64,000 bases of DNA, from positions 2,813,501 to 2,877,500 of the forward strand of contig FP929003.1 in NCBI GenBank assembly GCA_000196815.1. Reading direction: 5' to 3'. The notes beneath the pieces were generated by a model. The model saw only the letters and a program-made list of their open reading frames with translations. It did not search any database and was not told where the DNA came from. The position numbers and the translations under genes are program-made. The stretch comes from Nitrospira defluvii. GTDB lineage: Bacteria > Nitrospirota > Nitrospiria > Nitrospirales > Nitrospiraceae. This document shows, in pieces, positions 25,570 to 35,844 of the stretch; position 1 is the first letter of the stretch; each line of letters opens with the position of its first letter.

Positions 25570-27204
25570 TCAGAAATTCCCAGCCTGGACAACATCCTCC
25601 AGGCTGTTGACATCCAACCAATGACCGACCGTATACAACACACGGACCGGGACGTCCCGTTTCAGGAGTTCCTGCAGCAATTGCGGAATGCCGGCCCTTC
25701 GATTCGCCGGATCGGCAAGCATGTTCAACAGGAGATCATTGACCTGGCTGGCCGCGCTGGAGGAGAGTTTAAGAAACCCCATCCAGACTCCATGGATCGA
25801 CTCTTCGGGAACGGTCTTCCCCAATTGCTTGAGATAGATTTTTGCATTGAAGGCTTTCCGCGAATTCGGAACGGAACATTCGGCAAAACCGCCCAAGCGG
25901 GCATAGCTGCTTTGATCCCTCCAGTTGCTGTCGACAAAAATCACGCAGTCATCCTGCTCCTGGCACAGCGCCTGCGGAATATACTTATTGAACAAGACAT
26001 CTCCATAGGAAACAATCGTCGGCTGGAAACGCCCCTTTCTGGATTGCAACGCCTGGGACAAGGAGGCCAATTCGCCGGTTTCAGCAAATTCAAGATTGTC
26101 GATATACGTCAAGTTGGGGAGGTCCACCGCCTCTTTCTTATAACCACGGACGACTAAAATATCTTTAATCCCAACGGCATTGTAGGCATCGACGATGTGG
26201 CTCAGGATGGGAACGCCCTGCACTTTCACCATGGTCTTGGGTTGGTCCTCGGTCAGTTCCCCCAATTCCTGTCCCCGGGACGCGGCCAATACCACCGCTG
26301 AGGTGCCCTCGGCACCTCGAGGCAGGTAACGTTCTTCCGCCTCCAATAACTCCGCGGCATTCTGCAGTCGAAATATTTCAGAGACCGGCGCGACCTTATC
26401 CTCAATGGAGAGGAGATGCTCACTCTCCTTCAACGCTCGCGCGGTTTTCTGCATGCTGGCCACGGCTGCGCGCAGCATATGATTTGCCCAGATCACCATC
26501 GAAAAACCATGCTGCCGAAACACATCCGTCGGCGTTGCATAGTATTTCGTGGGGACAATCACCACCGGACAACGATTGCCCCATTCCCGCTTGAACGCGA
26601 GGATCTCATCCGGCACCGAGAGCGCACTATGAATGAGAATGCCGTCCGCGCCCGCCTGATGATAGGCCTCCGCACGCCGCAACGCCTCCGCCAACCCCCA
26701 CCCGCAAATAAAGGCCTCAACCCTGGCAATCAGGCAAAAATCAGGGTCGGTCTGCGCATCTTTCCCAGCTTTAATTTTGCCGCAAAATTCCTGCATATCG
26801 GCGAGCGGCTGCGCATCGCCCTTGAGAAAACTGTTGGTCTTGGGGAACAACTTATCTTCGATGCACACCGCGGCGATATTGCGCTGTTCGAGTTTGCGAA
26901 TGAGCCGCTGCATGTTGTTGAAATTGCCGTACCCCGTGTCACCGTCGAGGAGGATCGGAATCCGGGTGGCATCGGACATGAATTCCAGGTCTTCAAGTAC
27001 CTGGGTCCAGCTGGCCTCATTGTTATCACGTACGCCGAACTGAGCCGAAATGGAGAGCCCGCTGGCCCAAATACCGGGAAACCCGGCCTCTTGGACGATT
27101 TTCGCGCTGAGTCCGTTGTGGGCTTCGCAGATGAACTGCAGGTGTTCAGAGAGGAGCAGGTTTCTAAATTGACGTGTCTTGGTCAATGCTTGGCTCGCAT
27201 TCAT
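25570..27204 (-). CDS. aepX: Phosphoenolpyruvate mutase fused to a nucleotidyltransferase
   Basis: A 544-residue fusion. Residues 1-285 are PEP mutase: DGDTGYGN at 87-94 and the diagnostic [10 protein letters not shown] at 116-125 (the EDK-x5-NS motif that separates mutases from lyases). From about residue 298 there is a nucleotidyltransferase domain ([48 protein letters not shown]). The first domain forms the C-P bond; the second probably activates a phosphonate such as aminoethylphosphonate with CTP for transfer to a glycan, as in PntC-type enzymes. Placement next to the polysaccharide locus supports a surface-phosphonate role. The ATG start has AAAGG 12 bases upstream. Confidence 0.92.
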   Translation of the reverse strand: MNASQALTKTRQFRNLLLSEHLQFICEAHNGLSAKIVQEAGFPGIWASGLSISAQFGVRDNNEASWTQVLEDLEFMSDATRIPILLDGDTGYGNFNNMQRLIRKLEQRNIAAVCIEDKLFPKTNSFLKGDAQPLADMQEFCGKIKAGKDAQTDPDFCLIARVEAFICGWGLAEALRRAEAYHQAGADGILIHSALSVPDEILAFKREWGNRCPVVIVPTKYYATPTDVFRQHGFSMVIWANHMLRAAVASMQKTARALKESEHLLSIEDKVAPVSEIFRLQNAAELLEAEERYLPRGAEGTSAVVLAASRGQELGELTEDQPKTMVKVQGVPILSHIVDAYNAVGIKDILVVRGYKKEAVDLPNLTYIDNLEFAETGELASLSQALQSRKGRFQPTIVSYGDVLFNKYIPQALCQEQDDCVIFVDSNWRDQSSYARLGGFAECSVPNSRKAFNAKIYLKQLGKTVPEESIHGVWMGFLKLSSSAASQVNDLLLNMLADPANRRAGIPQLLQELLKRDVPVRVLYTVGHWLDVNSLEDVVQAGNF

Positions 27205-27950
27205 GAGCGGAGGAACCTTTCACCAAAAGGATGGCACTCGATACGGGTTGACTGCTGGGATATATGTCACAACGATCAGGCAGCTGCATGGCGACAACCG
27301 TCCCATCTTCGGAACCAGCTGCTTGAAGCAACGCGTGCCGCCGGGTTACATGACCCGTCACACGGTAAAGGACATGCACACCACGAATCCCGACAATATC
27401 AGCCACGCACAAAATTCGCTAGAGTCACAACCGCCGGCGCACGGCCGAACCATGTGACGGACATCCAGCCAACAATTGGCTGCTTCAGCTGTAACTATCG
27501 CTGGTGCCCCCTTCGCTCTATCCGTCGCTCGGCTGCAGAATAGTAGCCCAGTGACTGGGTACGCCGCCACCGCTTCGTCACAGGAATACCATCTCGCATC
27601 CGTCGTCCTGCGAGCGATGGCCGAGCACAGACTCGGTCATGGAGAAGTTCTCTACCACCGAATTTGCAAGATCAAGATACAGTCGAGGTCTTCGCAGGGC
27701 AACGCCGACCAGCACTGAAGACTCAGCCATACCAGACACTACCCGTCACGCCACCAAGCGATCCGCGCAATCTCGACGGCCGGAAGTCACGCCAGGGAAG
27801 TCACCATAGGACCATCGTCGCTCATTCAAGATGCCTGTCCGAACTCATCTTTCGTGTTCTATTCAACACAGTGACATATTATTGAGACAGGACCAGCCTC
27901 AAATACAGAACTTTATCTCTTCCATTTCAACCACTTATAGTTTCACGGCC
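27205..27950. other. About 750 bases upstream of aepX without a recognisable gene
   Basis: Both strands were read. Several short frames exist, such as a minus-strand frame of about 50 codons near 27590-27745 starting MAESSVLVGVALRRPRLYL, but none shows a family signature, a good ribosome binding site or continuation. The stretch lies between the divergent aepX and lipoprotein genes. Its length is unusual for this gene-dense window, so a decayed gene is possible. Apart from the sigma-54 site at its far end I could not name any element. Confidence 0.4.
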
Positions 27951-27966
27951 TGGCCCGACACTTGCT
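27951..27966 (+). promoter_or_regulatory. Sigma-54 (RpoN) promoter, near-consensus
   Basis: The sequence TGGCCCGACACTTGCT matches the -24/-12 consensus TGGCACGN4TTGCW except for C in place of A at the fifth base. The GG and GC doublets are spaced correctly (GG, ten bases, GC). Transcription should start near 27978, giving a 5' leader of about 38 bases to the ATG of the lipoprotein gene at 28016. Sigma-54 promoters need an enhancer-binding activator; exosortase-type polysaccharide loci often use the PrsK/PrsR pair with RpoN, which would fit this setting. Confidence 0.65.
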
Positions 27967-28015
27967 CAATACCCTACTGTCTCGACAAAGAGACAGGGAT
28001 CGGAGGCAGCAGCAT

Positions 28016-28513
28016 ATGAGCGATAAACGAGACATCAGAGCCGGCATCTTCGCCATTCTGGTCGCTTCCCTGTCCCTCGTCGGTTGTCAATCCAACCCTG
28101 CGACAACCTCTGTTCGCTACGATAATGTTAGGTTTATGGATGTGTGGAGCACCTACACACATTGCTTGTCCTCAGACCAAACCCAATCGGCCCTGCTTGA
28201 TTCACACAAATTACGAGAAGTCAGTCAGGCCCAAGCTCTCCGTTCACCACTCGAAGACTTTCTCCCCACCAAGCTGAAGAGCATGGTGACCCAGCCGACC
28301 TCGAGACTGGCGGTGGACGTTCACGCCATGGCCGCAGCGTGCAGCCTGCATGCAGGAAATCTGGCCGTTGCAGTCGGAGAACATGATCTGGCACGTAATG
28401 AATTCAGGCAGGTGCTAGAAAACCAGACACAATCCGACTATTCCTACTACGCATCGCAAGCTCGGGAACGGCTGTCGTACCTCGACCTGACACTCCAAGC
28501 CGCTCTTCGGTAG
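28016..28513 (+). CDS. Predicted lipoprotein, unknown function, under a sigma-54 promoter
   Basis: A 165-residue protein. The signal ends in LVGC (Cys near residue 24), a good lipobox, so it should be a lipoprotein. The remainder is helical: RLAVDVHAMAAACSLHAGNLAVAVGEHDLARNEFRQVLENQ resembles a short TPR-like pair. GGAGG lies nine bases before the ATG. It stands alone on the plus strand, with a sigma-54 promoter upstream and glgA converging downstream. I do not recognise a family. Co-control with the nearby polysaccharide locus is an inference from the promoter class. Confidence 0.8.
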   Translation: MSDKRDIRAGIFAILVASLSLVGCQSNPATTSVRYDNVRFMDVWSTYTHCLSSDQTQSALLDSHKLREVSQAQALRSPLEDFLPTKLKSMVTQPTSRLAVDVHAMAAACSLHAGNLAVAVGEHDLARNEFRQVLENQTQSDYSYYASQARERLSYLDLTLQAALR

Positions 28514-28517
28514 TCTT

Positions 28518-28530
28518 TGCGCTTCGCGCA
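28518..28530 (+). terminator. Weak hairpin between converging lipoprotein and glgA genes
   Basis: TGCGC and GCGCA form a five-base stem around a TTC loop, just after the stop of the plus-strand lipoprotein gene and nine bases before the end of glgA. There is no T run, so this is at best a weak intrinsic terminator. Confidence 0.2.
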
Positions 28531-28538
28531 GGTGAGCG

Positions 28539-30068
28539 CTACTTCCGCTCTGGCTCTTTCCCTTCAAGCAGCTCCTGGAATAACTGCAGATAGATCTCGG
28601 CTGATCGAGCCCACGACAAATCCTGCTCCATGCCCGCCCTGACGATGCGGTGCCAATCCGCCTTTTTCCGATAGATCGACAATGCAAGCAAGAGACAGGT
28701 CAAAAGCGAGTCCGCACTGGTATCCGTGAAACTGAAACCGGTGGCGCGTGAGCCCTTGAAAGTACTCGGCGCATAATTGACCACGGTGTCGGCTAATCCT
28801 CCGGTCTTCCTCACGATAGGAACCGTACCATAGCGAAGGCTGTATAACTGACTGAGGCCGCAAGGCTCATAACGGGACGGCATGAGAAATATGTCCGCCC
28901 CGGCTTCAATCCGATGGGCTAGCCCTTCGTCGAAAACGTTGCGCACCGCGAGTCGCCCAGGATAGCGTTCGGCCAACTCACGCACCAGCTGCTCATACTT
29001 CACATCTCCGGTCCCGAGAATCACGACTTGGACATCAAGCTCCATGAGCTCAGGAATAATGTCGATCACGAGATCGATGCCCTTCTGACCGGTCAGTCTC
29101 GCAATCACCCCGATAAGCGGCCCCTTCTCGGTACCAAGCTTGAGTTCCCGCTGGAGCCCTTTCTTGCATCGCGCCTTGCCGGACATATCGGAGACAGAAT
29201 ACTGGGCCGGCAGGTGGGGATCCTTGGCGGGATTCCAAATCTCAGCATCAATGCCATTTACGATTCCATGCAGCACGTCCTTCCGCCCGCTGATCACCCC
29301 CTCCAGCCCACAACCATATTCCGGCGTCTGAATCTCCTGACTGTACGTGGGACTCACGGTAGTGAGGAGGTCGGCGAAGACGAGCCCTCCTTTCAAGAGA
29401 TTCAGTTTCCCGTAAAACTCAAGCCCCGCGGGGGTAAACAGCTGTGCGGGCAGGCCGGTGAGGGAAAAATGTTCAGCCGGAAATAGCCCCTGATATCCCA
29501 GATTATGGACGGTCAGCACGCTACGGATCTTGCCAAAGGCGACCTTCGCCTGATAGAGCGTCCGCAAGTAGACGGCACACAGCGCGGCTTGCCAATCATG
29601 CACGTGCAGCAGATCCGCCTGCCATCCGTCCTTTTCACCGAAGTGCACCAGTAATTCCATGACGGTCCGGCAGAAAAATGCAAACCGTTCGAGATTGTCG
29701 GGATAGTCGCGGCCGGCCTCCTGGTAGAGACCTGAACGGGAAAAGAACGCATCGTGGCGAACAGTCAAGACTCGCAGGCGTCCGGAACCTGCCACATTCG
29801 AATGCGCGCCGGTGAGCTCCTGGATACGCGCCTCGACCAGCCCCTGCGCGGTCGGCACCGCCAACCGGGCGTAGTCGACCACCTGATAGCCCAGCGCATC
29901 CACCTGTCGATAGGCAGGAAGCAGCACACAGACATCATGCCCCAACCTGGCAAACTCGGTCGCGAGGGCTCCGACCACATCGGCGAGTCCACCTGTTTTC
30001 GCAAATGGGACAACCTCGGAGGACACCATGCAGATCTTCAAGGAAGGCTGATTGGAAGGAGCCGTCAT
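28539..30068 (-). CDS. glgA: Glycogen synthase (ADP-glucose type)
   Basis: A 509-residue GT5 enzyme that extends alpha-1,4-glucan from ADP-glucose. The donor motif KTGGLADVVGAL lies near residue 25. DLLHVHDWQAAL near 150, VLTVHNLGYQGLFP near 190, IARLTGQKGIDLV near 315 and the C-terminal nucleotide site SRYEPCGLSQLYSLRYGTVP with the second KTGG (RKTGGLADTV) near 400 are all present. The length matches the family. The ATG at 30066-30068 gives the usual start context; a GTG six codons earlier is possible. It is the last gene of the long minus-strand run and follows a small lipoprotein gene. Confidence 0.95.
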   Translation of the reverse strand: MTAPSNQPSLKICMVSSEVVPFAKTGGLADVVGALATEFARLGHDVCVLLPAYRQVDALGYQVVDYARLAVPTAQGLVEARIQELTGAHSNVAGSGRLRVLTVRHDAFFSRSGLYQEAGRDYPDNLERFAFFCRTVMELLVHFGEKDGWQADLLHVHDWQAALCAVYLRTLYQAKVAFGKIRSVLTVHNLGYQGLFPAEHFSLTGLPAQLFTPAGLEFYGKLNLLKGGLVFADLLTTVSPTYSQEIQTPEYGCGLEGVISGRKDVLHGIVNGIDAEIWNPAKDPHLPAQYSVSDMSGKARCKKGLQRELKLGTEKGPLIGVIARLTGQKGIDLVIDIIPELMELDVQVVILGTGDVKYEQLVRELAERYPGRLAVRNVFDEGLAHRIEAGADIFLMPSRYEPCGLSQLYSLRYGTVPIVRKTGGLADTVVNYAPSTFKGSRATGFSFTDTSADSLLTCLLLALSIYRKKADWHRIVRAGMEQDLSWARSAEIYLQLFQELLEGKEPERK

Positions 30069-30086
30069 AGGAGGATCCAGCACCAC

Positions 30087-30548
30087 TTACTTCATAGCCG
30101 GAGACAATTCGAGGCGCGTCTTGAACTGGGACTCGTACTTCCAGGTCTTGCCGACGGCATGGACCTTTTCGGGCGTCATCGCCTGATGGTACACGAGCAT
30201 CTCCTCAAGAAACACCAGATACTGGCCACGATCGGCATAGGCCAGGAATAACGCATCGCCCGCGGCAAGCCCGGTCTCCCACCCCTGCGGAGACTCTCCG
30301 AGCGCCATGCGCGACTGAGGAATCAGTTGCCCGTCCTGCATCCCGAAGAAATGCGTGAACTGCTGATGGGTATAGGTCGGCTCCCCCCAGGTTTCAACGA
30401 AGGCTCTCGGGGTCAGCTGATGGATTCGATAGTCCCCCTGCTGAACCAGCTGTTTTTGCTGATCCAACGAAGGCAGACTCGAACAGCCCGCCGAGAGCAC
30501 AGCGACGAGCAACCACCCTCCCAAGACAATAAATCGAGCTTGCGTCAT
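30087..30548 (-). CDS. Small predicted lipoprotein, unknown function
   Basis: A 153-residue protein with signal peptide and lipobox LSAGC (Cys near residue 22). The mature part is soluble and aromatic-rich (AFVETWGEPTYTHQQFTHFF, GQYLVFLEEMLVYHQ) with no internal repeat. The pattern W-G-E-P-T-Y resembles outer-membrane lipoproteins of the SmpA/BamE type only loosely. It lies 18 bases before the start of glgA and follows the DUF971 gene by 49 bases. I do not recognise the family. Confidence 0.78.
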   Translation of the reverse strand: MTQARFIVLGGWLLVAVLSAGCSSLPSLDQQKQLVQQGDYRIHQLTPRAFVETWGEPTYTHQQFTHFFGMQDGQLIPQSRMALGESPQGWETGLAAGDALFLAYADRGQYLVFLEEMLVYHQAMTPEKVHAVGKTWKYESQFKTRLELSPAMK

Positions 30549-30597
30549 CTGAGTGAACCTCCCCTTCCGTCGGGCCCTTGAGCCCGCGCCGGACCGA

Positions 30598-30954
30598 TCA
30601 GAGCAACCGTCTGGACCGCGTCTCCACAGGTTTCACCGGCTGGCAAACATCGCACTGGCACATCCGCCGAAGAAACGTATAGGAATAAATCCCCGTATCA
30701 TGCCCGTCACTCCATGTAAATTGGAACGCATACCGTCCCACCGGCTGCACATCCTGCAACATAATGACCATCGGCACGTCATCCGGTTTCAACCGGAGTT
30801 CTCCCGTCCACTCATCCGTACAGGCGGCGCACGGGCAATGCTGCCGGAGATAACGGACAGGATAGAGCGCCTTGTGCCCGTCACTCCACGTGATGCTCAA
30901 GACACCCTTCGCCACCCATTCCATGTCGGTCGGTTCAAGCACTGTCTCACTCAT
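30598..30954 (-). CDS. DUF971 domain protein
   Basis: A 118-residue protein. The DUF971 (gamma-butyrobetaine hydroxylase N-terminal-like) fold is clear: LSITWSDGHKALYPVRYLRQHCPCAACTDEW, followed by IMLQDVQPVGRYAFQFTWSDGHDTGIYSYTFLR in two short blocks. The Cys pairs CPCAAC and CQCDVC may bind metal. Proteins of this kind are linked to iron-sulfur cluster handling (Apd1/Mrp neighbourhoods), but here it is next to recO. I chose the ATG at 30952-30954; a TTG three codons earlier is possible. Confidence 0.85.
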   Translation of the reverse strand: MSETVLEPTDMEWVAKGVLSITWSDGHKALYPVRYLRQHCPCAACTDEWTGELRLKPDDVPMVIMLQDVQPVGRYAFQFTWSDGHDTGIYSYTFLRRMCQCDVCQPVKPVETRSRRLL

Positions 30955-31017
30955 AACAGGCAATGCTCCCTTACTCGGCTTCCGAAAATACCTGCACCAC
31001 GCAAACCGGATACCCTT

Positions 31018-31776
31018 TTACACAGGGCTTCCACTGGTCAAAAAATCGACCGGCGGAAGCCGTCGCCCCGCCACCACCGTGACATAACTTTCTATGGCCG
31101 ACTCGACTTCAGTCCGCACCTGGCCGGCCGCATGCAGTCGATTCAAGAGCGCCGGCTGCATATGTAACGCTTGATGGAGAAATGCGACGCTTCCGCGGGA
31201 CAACGCCGTGCAACGAAACGGCTGGCGGCTCGCGCACCGCTCGCACACGATCCCCCCGGCCATGGGTGAGAATTGCGGGAGGGGGCTTCGATGCACCTGG
31301 CCGCAGGTCGCGCACTGCTCGGTTTGCGGCCGGAACCCCGTCATCCCCAACAGACGAATCTGGAACAAGAGGGTCGTCCATGCCGCGTCCCGACTCTCCA
31401 GCAACGTGCGCAGCCCCGACTCCAACATCTCAAATACCCGCGGCTCCGGATCGCCTTCCGCCATGACGGCACTCACCAGGTTGACCATGCGTCCCGCGGC
31501 GGTCATGAGGGTCAGATCGTCTCGAAATTTGGCAAACGGCTCATCCAACGCGACCTGTGAAATCCGGTAGAGTGAATCGCCGGGCTTCTCAAACAAATCA
31601 AGCTGGCAGAGGGTAAAGGGCTCGATCATACCGCCGAGACGGCTCTTCAAGCGGCGCGCGCCGCGCGCGACCCCGCGCAACTTGCCTAAACGCATCGTGT
31701 AGAACGTGACGATCCGGTCGGCGTCTCCCCACTTTCGGCTGTGCAGCACGATGGCAGCAGTCTTCACCAACGGCAT
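31018..31776 (-). CDS. recO: DNA repair protein RecO
   Basis: A 252-residue protein. The N-terminal OB fold begins LVKTAAIVLHSRKWGDADRIVTFYT and continues LGKLRGVARGARRLKSRLGG. A helical domain follows, with a four-Cys zinc site, CATCGQVH near residue 160 and CERCAS near 183. RecO helps load RecA onto SSB-coated DNA in the RecFOR pathway. I chose the ATG at 31774-31776, since the upstream codons add no family sequence. It follows mgtE by 54 bases and is near era, a common bacterial pairing. Confidence 0.93.
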   Translation of the reverse strand: MPLVKTAAIVLHSRKWGDADRIVTFYTMRLGKLRGVARGARRLKSRLGGMIEPFTLCQLDLFEKPGDSLYRISQVALDEPFAKFRDDLTLMTAAGRMVNLVSAVMAEGDPEPRVFEMLESGLRTLLESRDAAWTTLLFQIRLLGMTGFRPQTEQCATCGQVHRSPLPQFSPMAGGIVCERCASRQPFRCTALSRGSVAFLHQALHMQPALLNRLHAAGQVRTEVESAIESYVTVVAGRRLPPVDFLTSGSPV

Positions 31777-31830
31777 CTCACCACCCAGCGTGACGGATGA
31801 CAGGGAAACGAGGAGACCCACCGCGCATCA

Positions 31831-33168
31831 TTATCGAATTTGCTCGAGGAAGATCGTCGCCAGCGTGAGGTAAATGGCAATGCCGGTAATGTCATTGGCC
31901 GTCGTCACGAACGGGCCGGCGGCAACGGCAGGATCCACGCCCATCCGCTTCAAGACGATCGGCATCACCGTCGCCATACTCGTCGAGACCAGGAACGCCG
32001 TAATGAGCGACACACCGACCACCATGCCCAAGAAGACCTGATGCCACAACCAGCCCACCACGGTCAGCATCAGACTACAGGCAATGCCCATCAGGAAGGC
32101 AATCTTCGCTTCGCGAAAGAAAATCTTCCACACGTCGGTGAGTTCCACCAGGCCGGTGGCGAGCCCTCGAATAATCAGCGTCGAGGACTGCAACCCGACG
32201 TTGCCCCCCATCGCCGCGATGACGGGGATAAAACTGACGATGGCCACCACTTCCTGAATGGTATACCTGAACATCCATAACAGCATGCCGGACAGGAGGC
32301 TCCCGACGAGATTGGTAAAGAGCCACGGCAGACGCACACGGGCAGCGGCCATGCTGGAGGACTTGAACATCGCGTCCTCTTCGATGGCGCCGGCCATTTT
32401 CAACATATCTTCGGTCGCTTCTTCACGGATGACATCGACGACGTCGTCTACCGTGATGATACCGACCAATTTGCCGTCTTTCTCCACCACCGGAATGGCC
32501 AGCAGGTTGTAGCTCGCGACCTGGCGCGAGACCTCCTCCTGATCCATGTCCACAGCCACGCTGATCAGATCCCGGGTCATGATGTTCTTCAACGGAGTCG
32601 CCGGAGGGACGGTCAGCAATTGGCGCAGCGATAACACACCGACAAGCCGGTCCTCCTTGTCCGTCACATAGATGTAGAACACCATTTCCGCGTCGGTGGC
32701 CTGCTGCAAGCGACGAATGGCTTCCTGCGCCGTGGCATCCTCGAAGAGCGCGAAAAACTCGGTGGTCATGATGCCGCCGGCCGTGCCTTTGGGGTACTTC
32801 AGCAGGTCGGCGATTTCAGTAGAGTCCTCCGTCCGCATCAGCGCCAGGATCTCCTTGGCGCGATCGTTCGGAATCACACTCAAAATGTAGGCGATATCGT
32901 CGGAACCGAGGTCTTTCAACAACCAGGCGGCATCGGAAGGCAGCAGATCGGATAACACCAGCGTGATGCTCTCGCCGTCCAATTCGCTGAGCACCTGCCC
33001 ACGCTTGACGTCTCCGCGCACCAGTTCGAAGATTTCGCGTTTTTCTTTCAGTGAGGAAAGATGGTCGATGACGTTGGCGATATCCGCGGGATGCATGCGC
33101 GCCAGCATCTTGGCCAGATTGGTGATGGCGCCACGGCGCAGAAGCCGCTGAATGGAGACCAGCCGCAC
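31831..33168 (-). CDS. mgtE: Magnesium transporter MgtE
   Basis: A 445-residue protein. The N-terminal superhelical MgtE_N domain includes LARMHPADIANVIDHLS and DDIAYILSVIPNDRAKEIL. Two CBS domains lie at about 140-265 (VGVLSLRQLLTVPP, VGIITVDDVVDVIREEATED). Five membrane helices follow, with the conserved pore segment PVIAAMGGNVGLQSSTLIIRG split over residues 305-325 and the late FVTTANDITGIAIYL. It is a Mg2+-gated inner-membrane channel. The start is a GTG at 33168; the frame stays open upstream to the era stop with no better ATG or TTG, so the exact N-terminus is uncertain. Confidence 0.93.
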   Translation of the reverse strand: MRLVSIQRLLRRGAITNLAKMLARMHPADIANVIDHLSSLKEKREIFELVRGDVKRGQVLSELDGESITLVLSDLLPSDAAWLLKDLGSDDIAYILSVIPNDRAKEILALMRTEDSTEIADLLKYPKGTAGGIMTTEFFALFEDATAQEAIRRLQQATDAEMVFYIYVTDKEDRLVGVLSLRQLLTVPPATPLKNIMTRDLISVAVDMDQEEVSRQVASYNLLAIPVVEKDGKLVGIITVDDVVDVIREEATEDMLKMAGAIEEDAMFKSSSMAAARVRLPWLFTNLVGSLLSGMLLWMFRYTIQEVVAIVSFIPVIAAMGGNVGLQSSTLIIRGLATGLVELTDVWKIFFREAKIAFLMGIACSLMLTVVGWLWHQVFLGMVVGVSLITAFLVSTSMATVMPIVLKRMGVDPAVAAGPFVTTANDITGIAIYLTLATIFLEQIR

Positions 33169-33271
33169 GTCGGGCTTCGCCTGTCCCCCGCCGGCGTCAC
33201 GAGACGCATCTTTCCCGAGCGGCTCCCGATCAGGAAGTCGCGCAGGCTCGGGCGGTTGGATGGTGAGGTCG

Positions 33272-34156
33272 TTAATAACCTAACTCCGCAAGCGTTTGTT
33301 CGTCTTCCCGCCAGGATTCGCGCACTTTGACCCAGACCTTCAAAAAGACCTTCATCCCAAACAGGCGTTCCATATCTTCCCGGGCCGCCGTCCCCACCAG
33401 TTTGAGACGTTCGCCGTGTTTGCCGATCAGAATGCCTTTTTGCGACTCTTTCTCGACCAGCACCACGGCGCCGATCTTGGTCAATTTCTTGGTCTCGATA
33501 AACTCCTCGATCTCGACCGCCACCGAGTGAGGCACCTCTTCGTAGGTCTGCTGCAGAATTTTCTCCCGGATCAGTTCCGCCGCGAGGGTGCGCATCGATT
33601 GATCCGTAACCACATCGTCGCCGAACGTCGCTTCACCTTCCGCCAGGAGCGACACCGTCACCGACAACAGGCGATCCACATTGTCCGCGGTTTCCGCCGA
33701 GACCGGAACGATTTCCGTCCAGGGGAAAATCCGCAAATACTGCTCCATCAATGGCAACAATCGCGACTTGTTCACCAGATCGACTTTATTGATCACCAAC
33801 ACCACCGGCCGCGCCTGCTTGGCAACCGCCTGCTTCACATGCTCGATGACAGCGAGATCACCAGGGCCTGGCTGAGCGGTGGCTTCGACCACCACATACA
33901 GCACATCGGCATCGTCGAAGGTGTCCAGTGTCGTGCGCACCATCCGGCGGTTCAACAAGTGATGCGGTTCGTGAAACCCGGGCGTATCGAGAAACACAAT
34001 TTGAGCGCCCTCAACATGCGCCACACCCAGAATCCGCGTCCTGGTGGTCTGCGGCTTGTCGGAGACAATGGCGATTTTTTCTTTCAGCAGACGATTGAGG
34101 AGCGTCGATTTCCCGACATTCGACCGTCCGATGATGGCCACACTTCCAAACTTCAT
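33272..34156 (-). CDS. era: GTPase Era
   Basis: A 294-residue ribosome-assembly GTPase. G1 is GRSNVGKSTLL near residue 10, G2 lies in QTTRTRILG, G3 is DTPGFHEP near 57 and G4 is NKVDLV near 123. The C-terminal KH domain has GILIGKHGERLKLVG near 245 and ends with a Trp-rich tail (VWVKVRESWRE). It binds the 3' end of 16S rRNA during 30S maturation. Its start overlaps the end of the ftsB-like gene by four bases, suggesting coupling. Confidence 0.96.
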   Translation of the reverse strand: MKFGSVAIIGRSNVGKSTLLNRLLKEKIAIVSDKPQTTRTRILGVAHVEGAQIVFLDTPGFHEPHHLLNRRMVRTTLDTFDDADVLYVVVEATAQPGPGDLAVIEHVKQAVAKQARPVVLVINKVDLVNKSRLLPLMEQYLRIFPWTEIVPVSAETADNVDRLLSVTVSLLAEGEATFGDDVVTDQSMRTLAAELIREKILQQTYEEVPHSVAVEIEEFIETKKLTKIGAVVLVEKESQKGILIGKHGERLKLVGTAAREDMERLFGMKVFLKVWVKVRESWREDEQTLAELGY

Positions 34157-34518
34157 GGTGTCCTCACCGTGGGAAACCGTTCCTTCTCTCCAATCGGAGC
34201 CAATTGATACACCGTTTCTCCTTTCCGCACATACCCTAACCGTTCCCGGGCCAGTTCTTCGATGCGAGTCGGATCGTATTGCACGCGATCCAGATCCGTC
34301 CGCAGTTCGCCGTTCAACCGCTGAAGCTCGGCCAGCTCCTGATCAAGCTGCTCCGCATGGTCACGCAAATGCAAGTACCGCGAAATCCCCATCTCGCCGA
34401 ACAACAGGGTTCCCATCATGAGGAACAGCGCTCCGAGCCCCACCCATTTGCCGGCGGAACAGAGCTTCCGTTGCCAATCCAACCAGTCGCGACCCCGGTT
34501 CGGCTTGATCATCATCAC
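34153..34518 (-). CDS. ftsB: FtsB/DivIC-like septum formation initiator
   Basis: A 121-residue single-pass membrane protein: a cytosolic start, a helix at about 24-44 (WVGLGALFLMMGTLLFG), a coiled coil (LRDHAEQLDQELAELQRLNG), then the family tail PTRIEELARERLGYVRKGETVY. It should take part in the FtsQLB divisome complex. It follows the enolase gene by two bases, the typical eno-ftsB pairing across many phyla. Several ATG codons occur at the start; the first is used here. Confidence 0.87.
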   Translation of the reverse strand: MMMIKPNRGRDWLDWQRKLCSAGKWVGLGALFLMMGTLLFGEMGISRYLHLRDHAEQLDQELAELQRLNGELRTDLDRVQYDPTRIEELARERLGYVRKGETVYQLAPIGEKERFPTVRTP

Positions 34519-34520
34519 GA

Positions 34521-35822
<1,302 letters not shown>

Positions 35823-35844
35823 TCAAGAGTTTCGTCAAGCGTAA

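Noticed and set aside
26416-27543. Long plus-strand open frame opposite aepX
   Set aside because: It is antisense to a clear PEP mutase gene, has no family sequence and a composition typical of shadow frames in GC-rich DNA.
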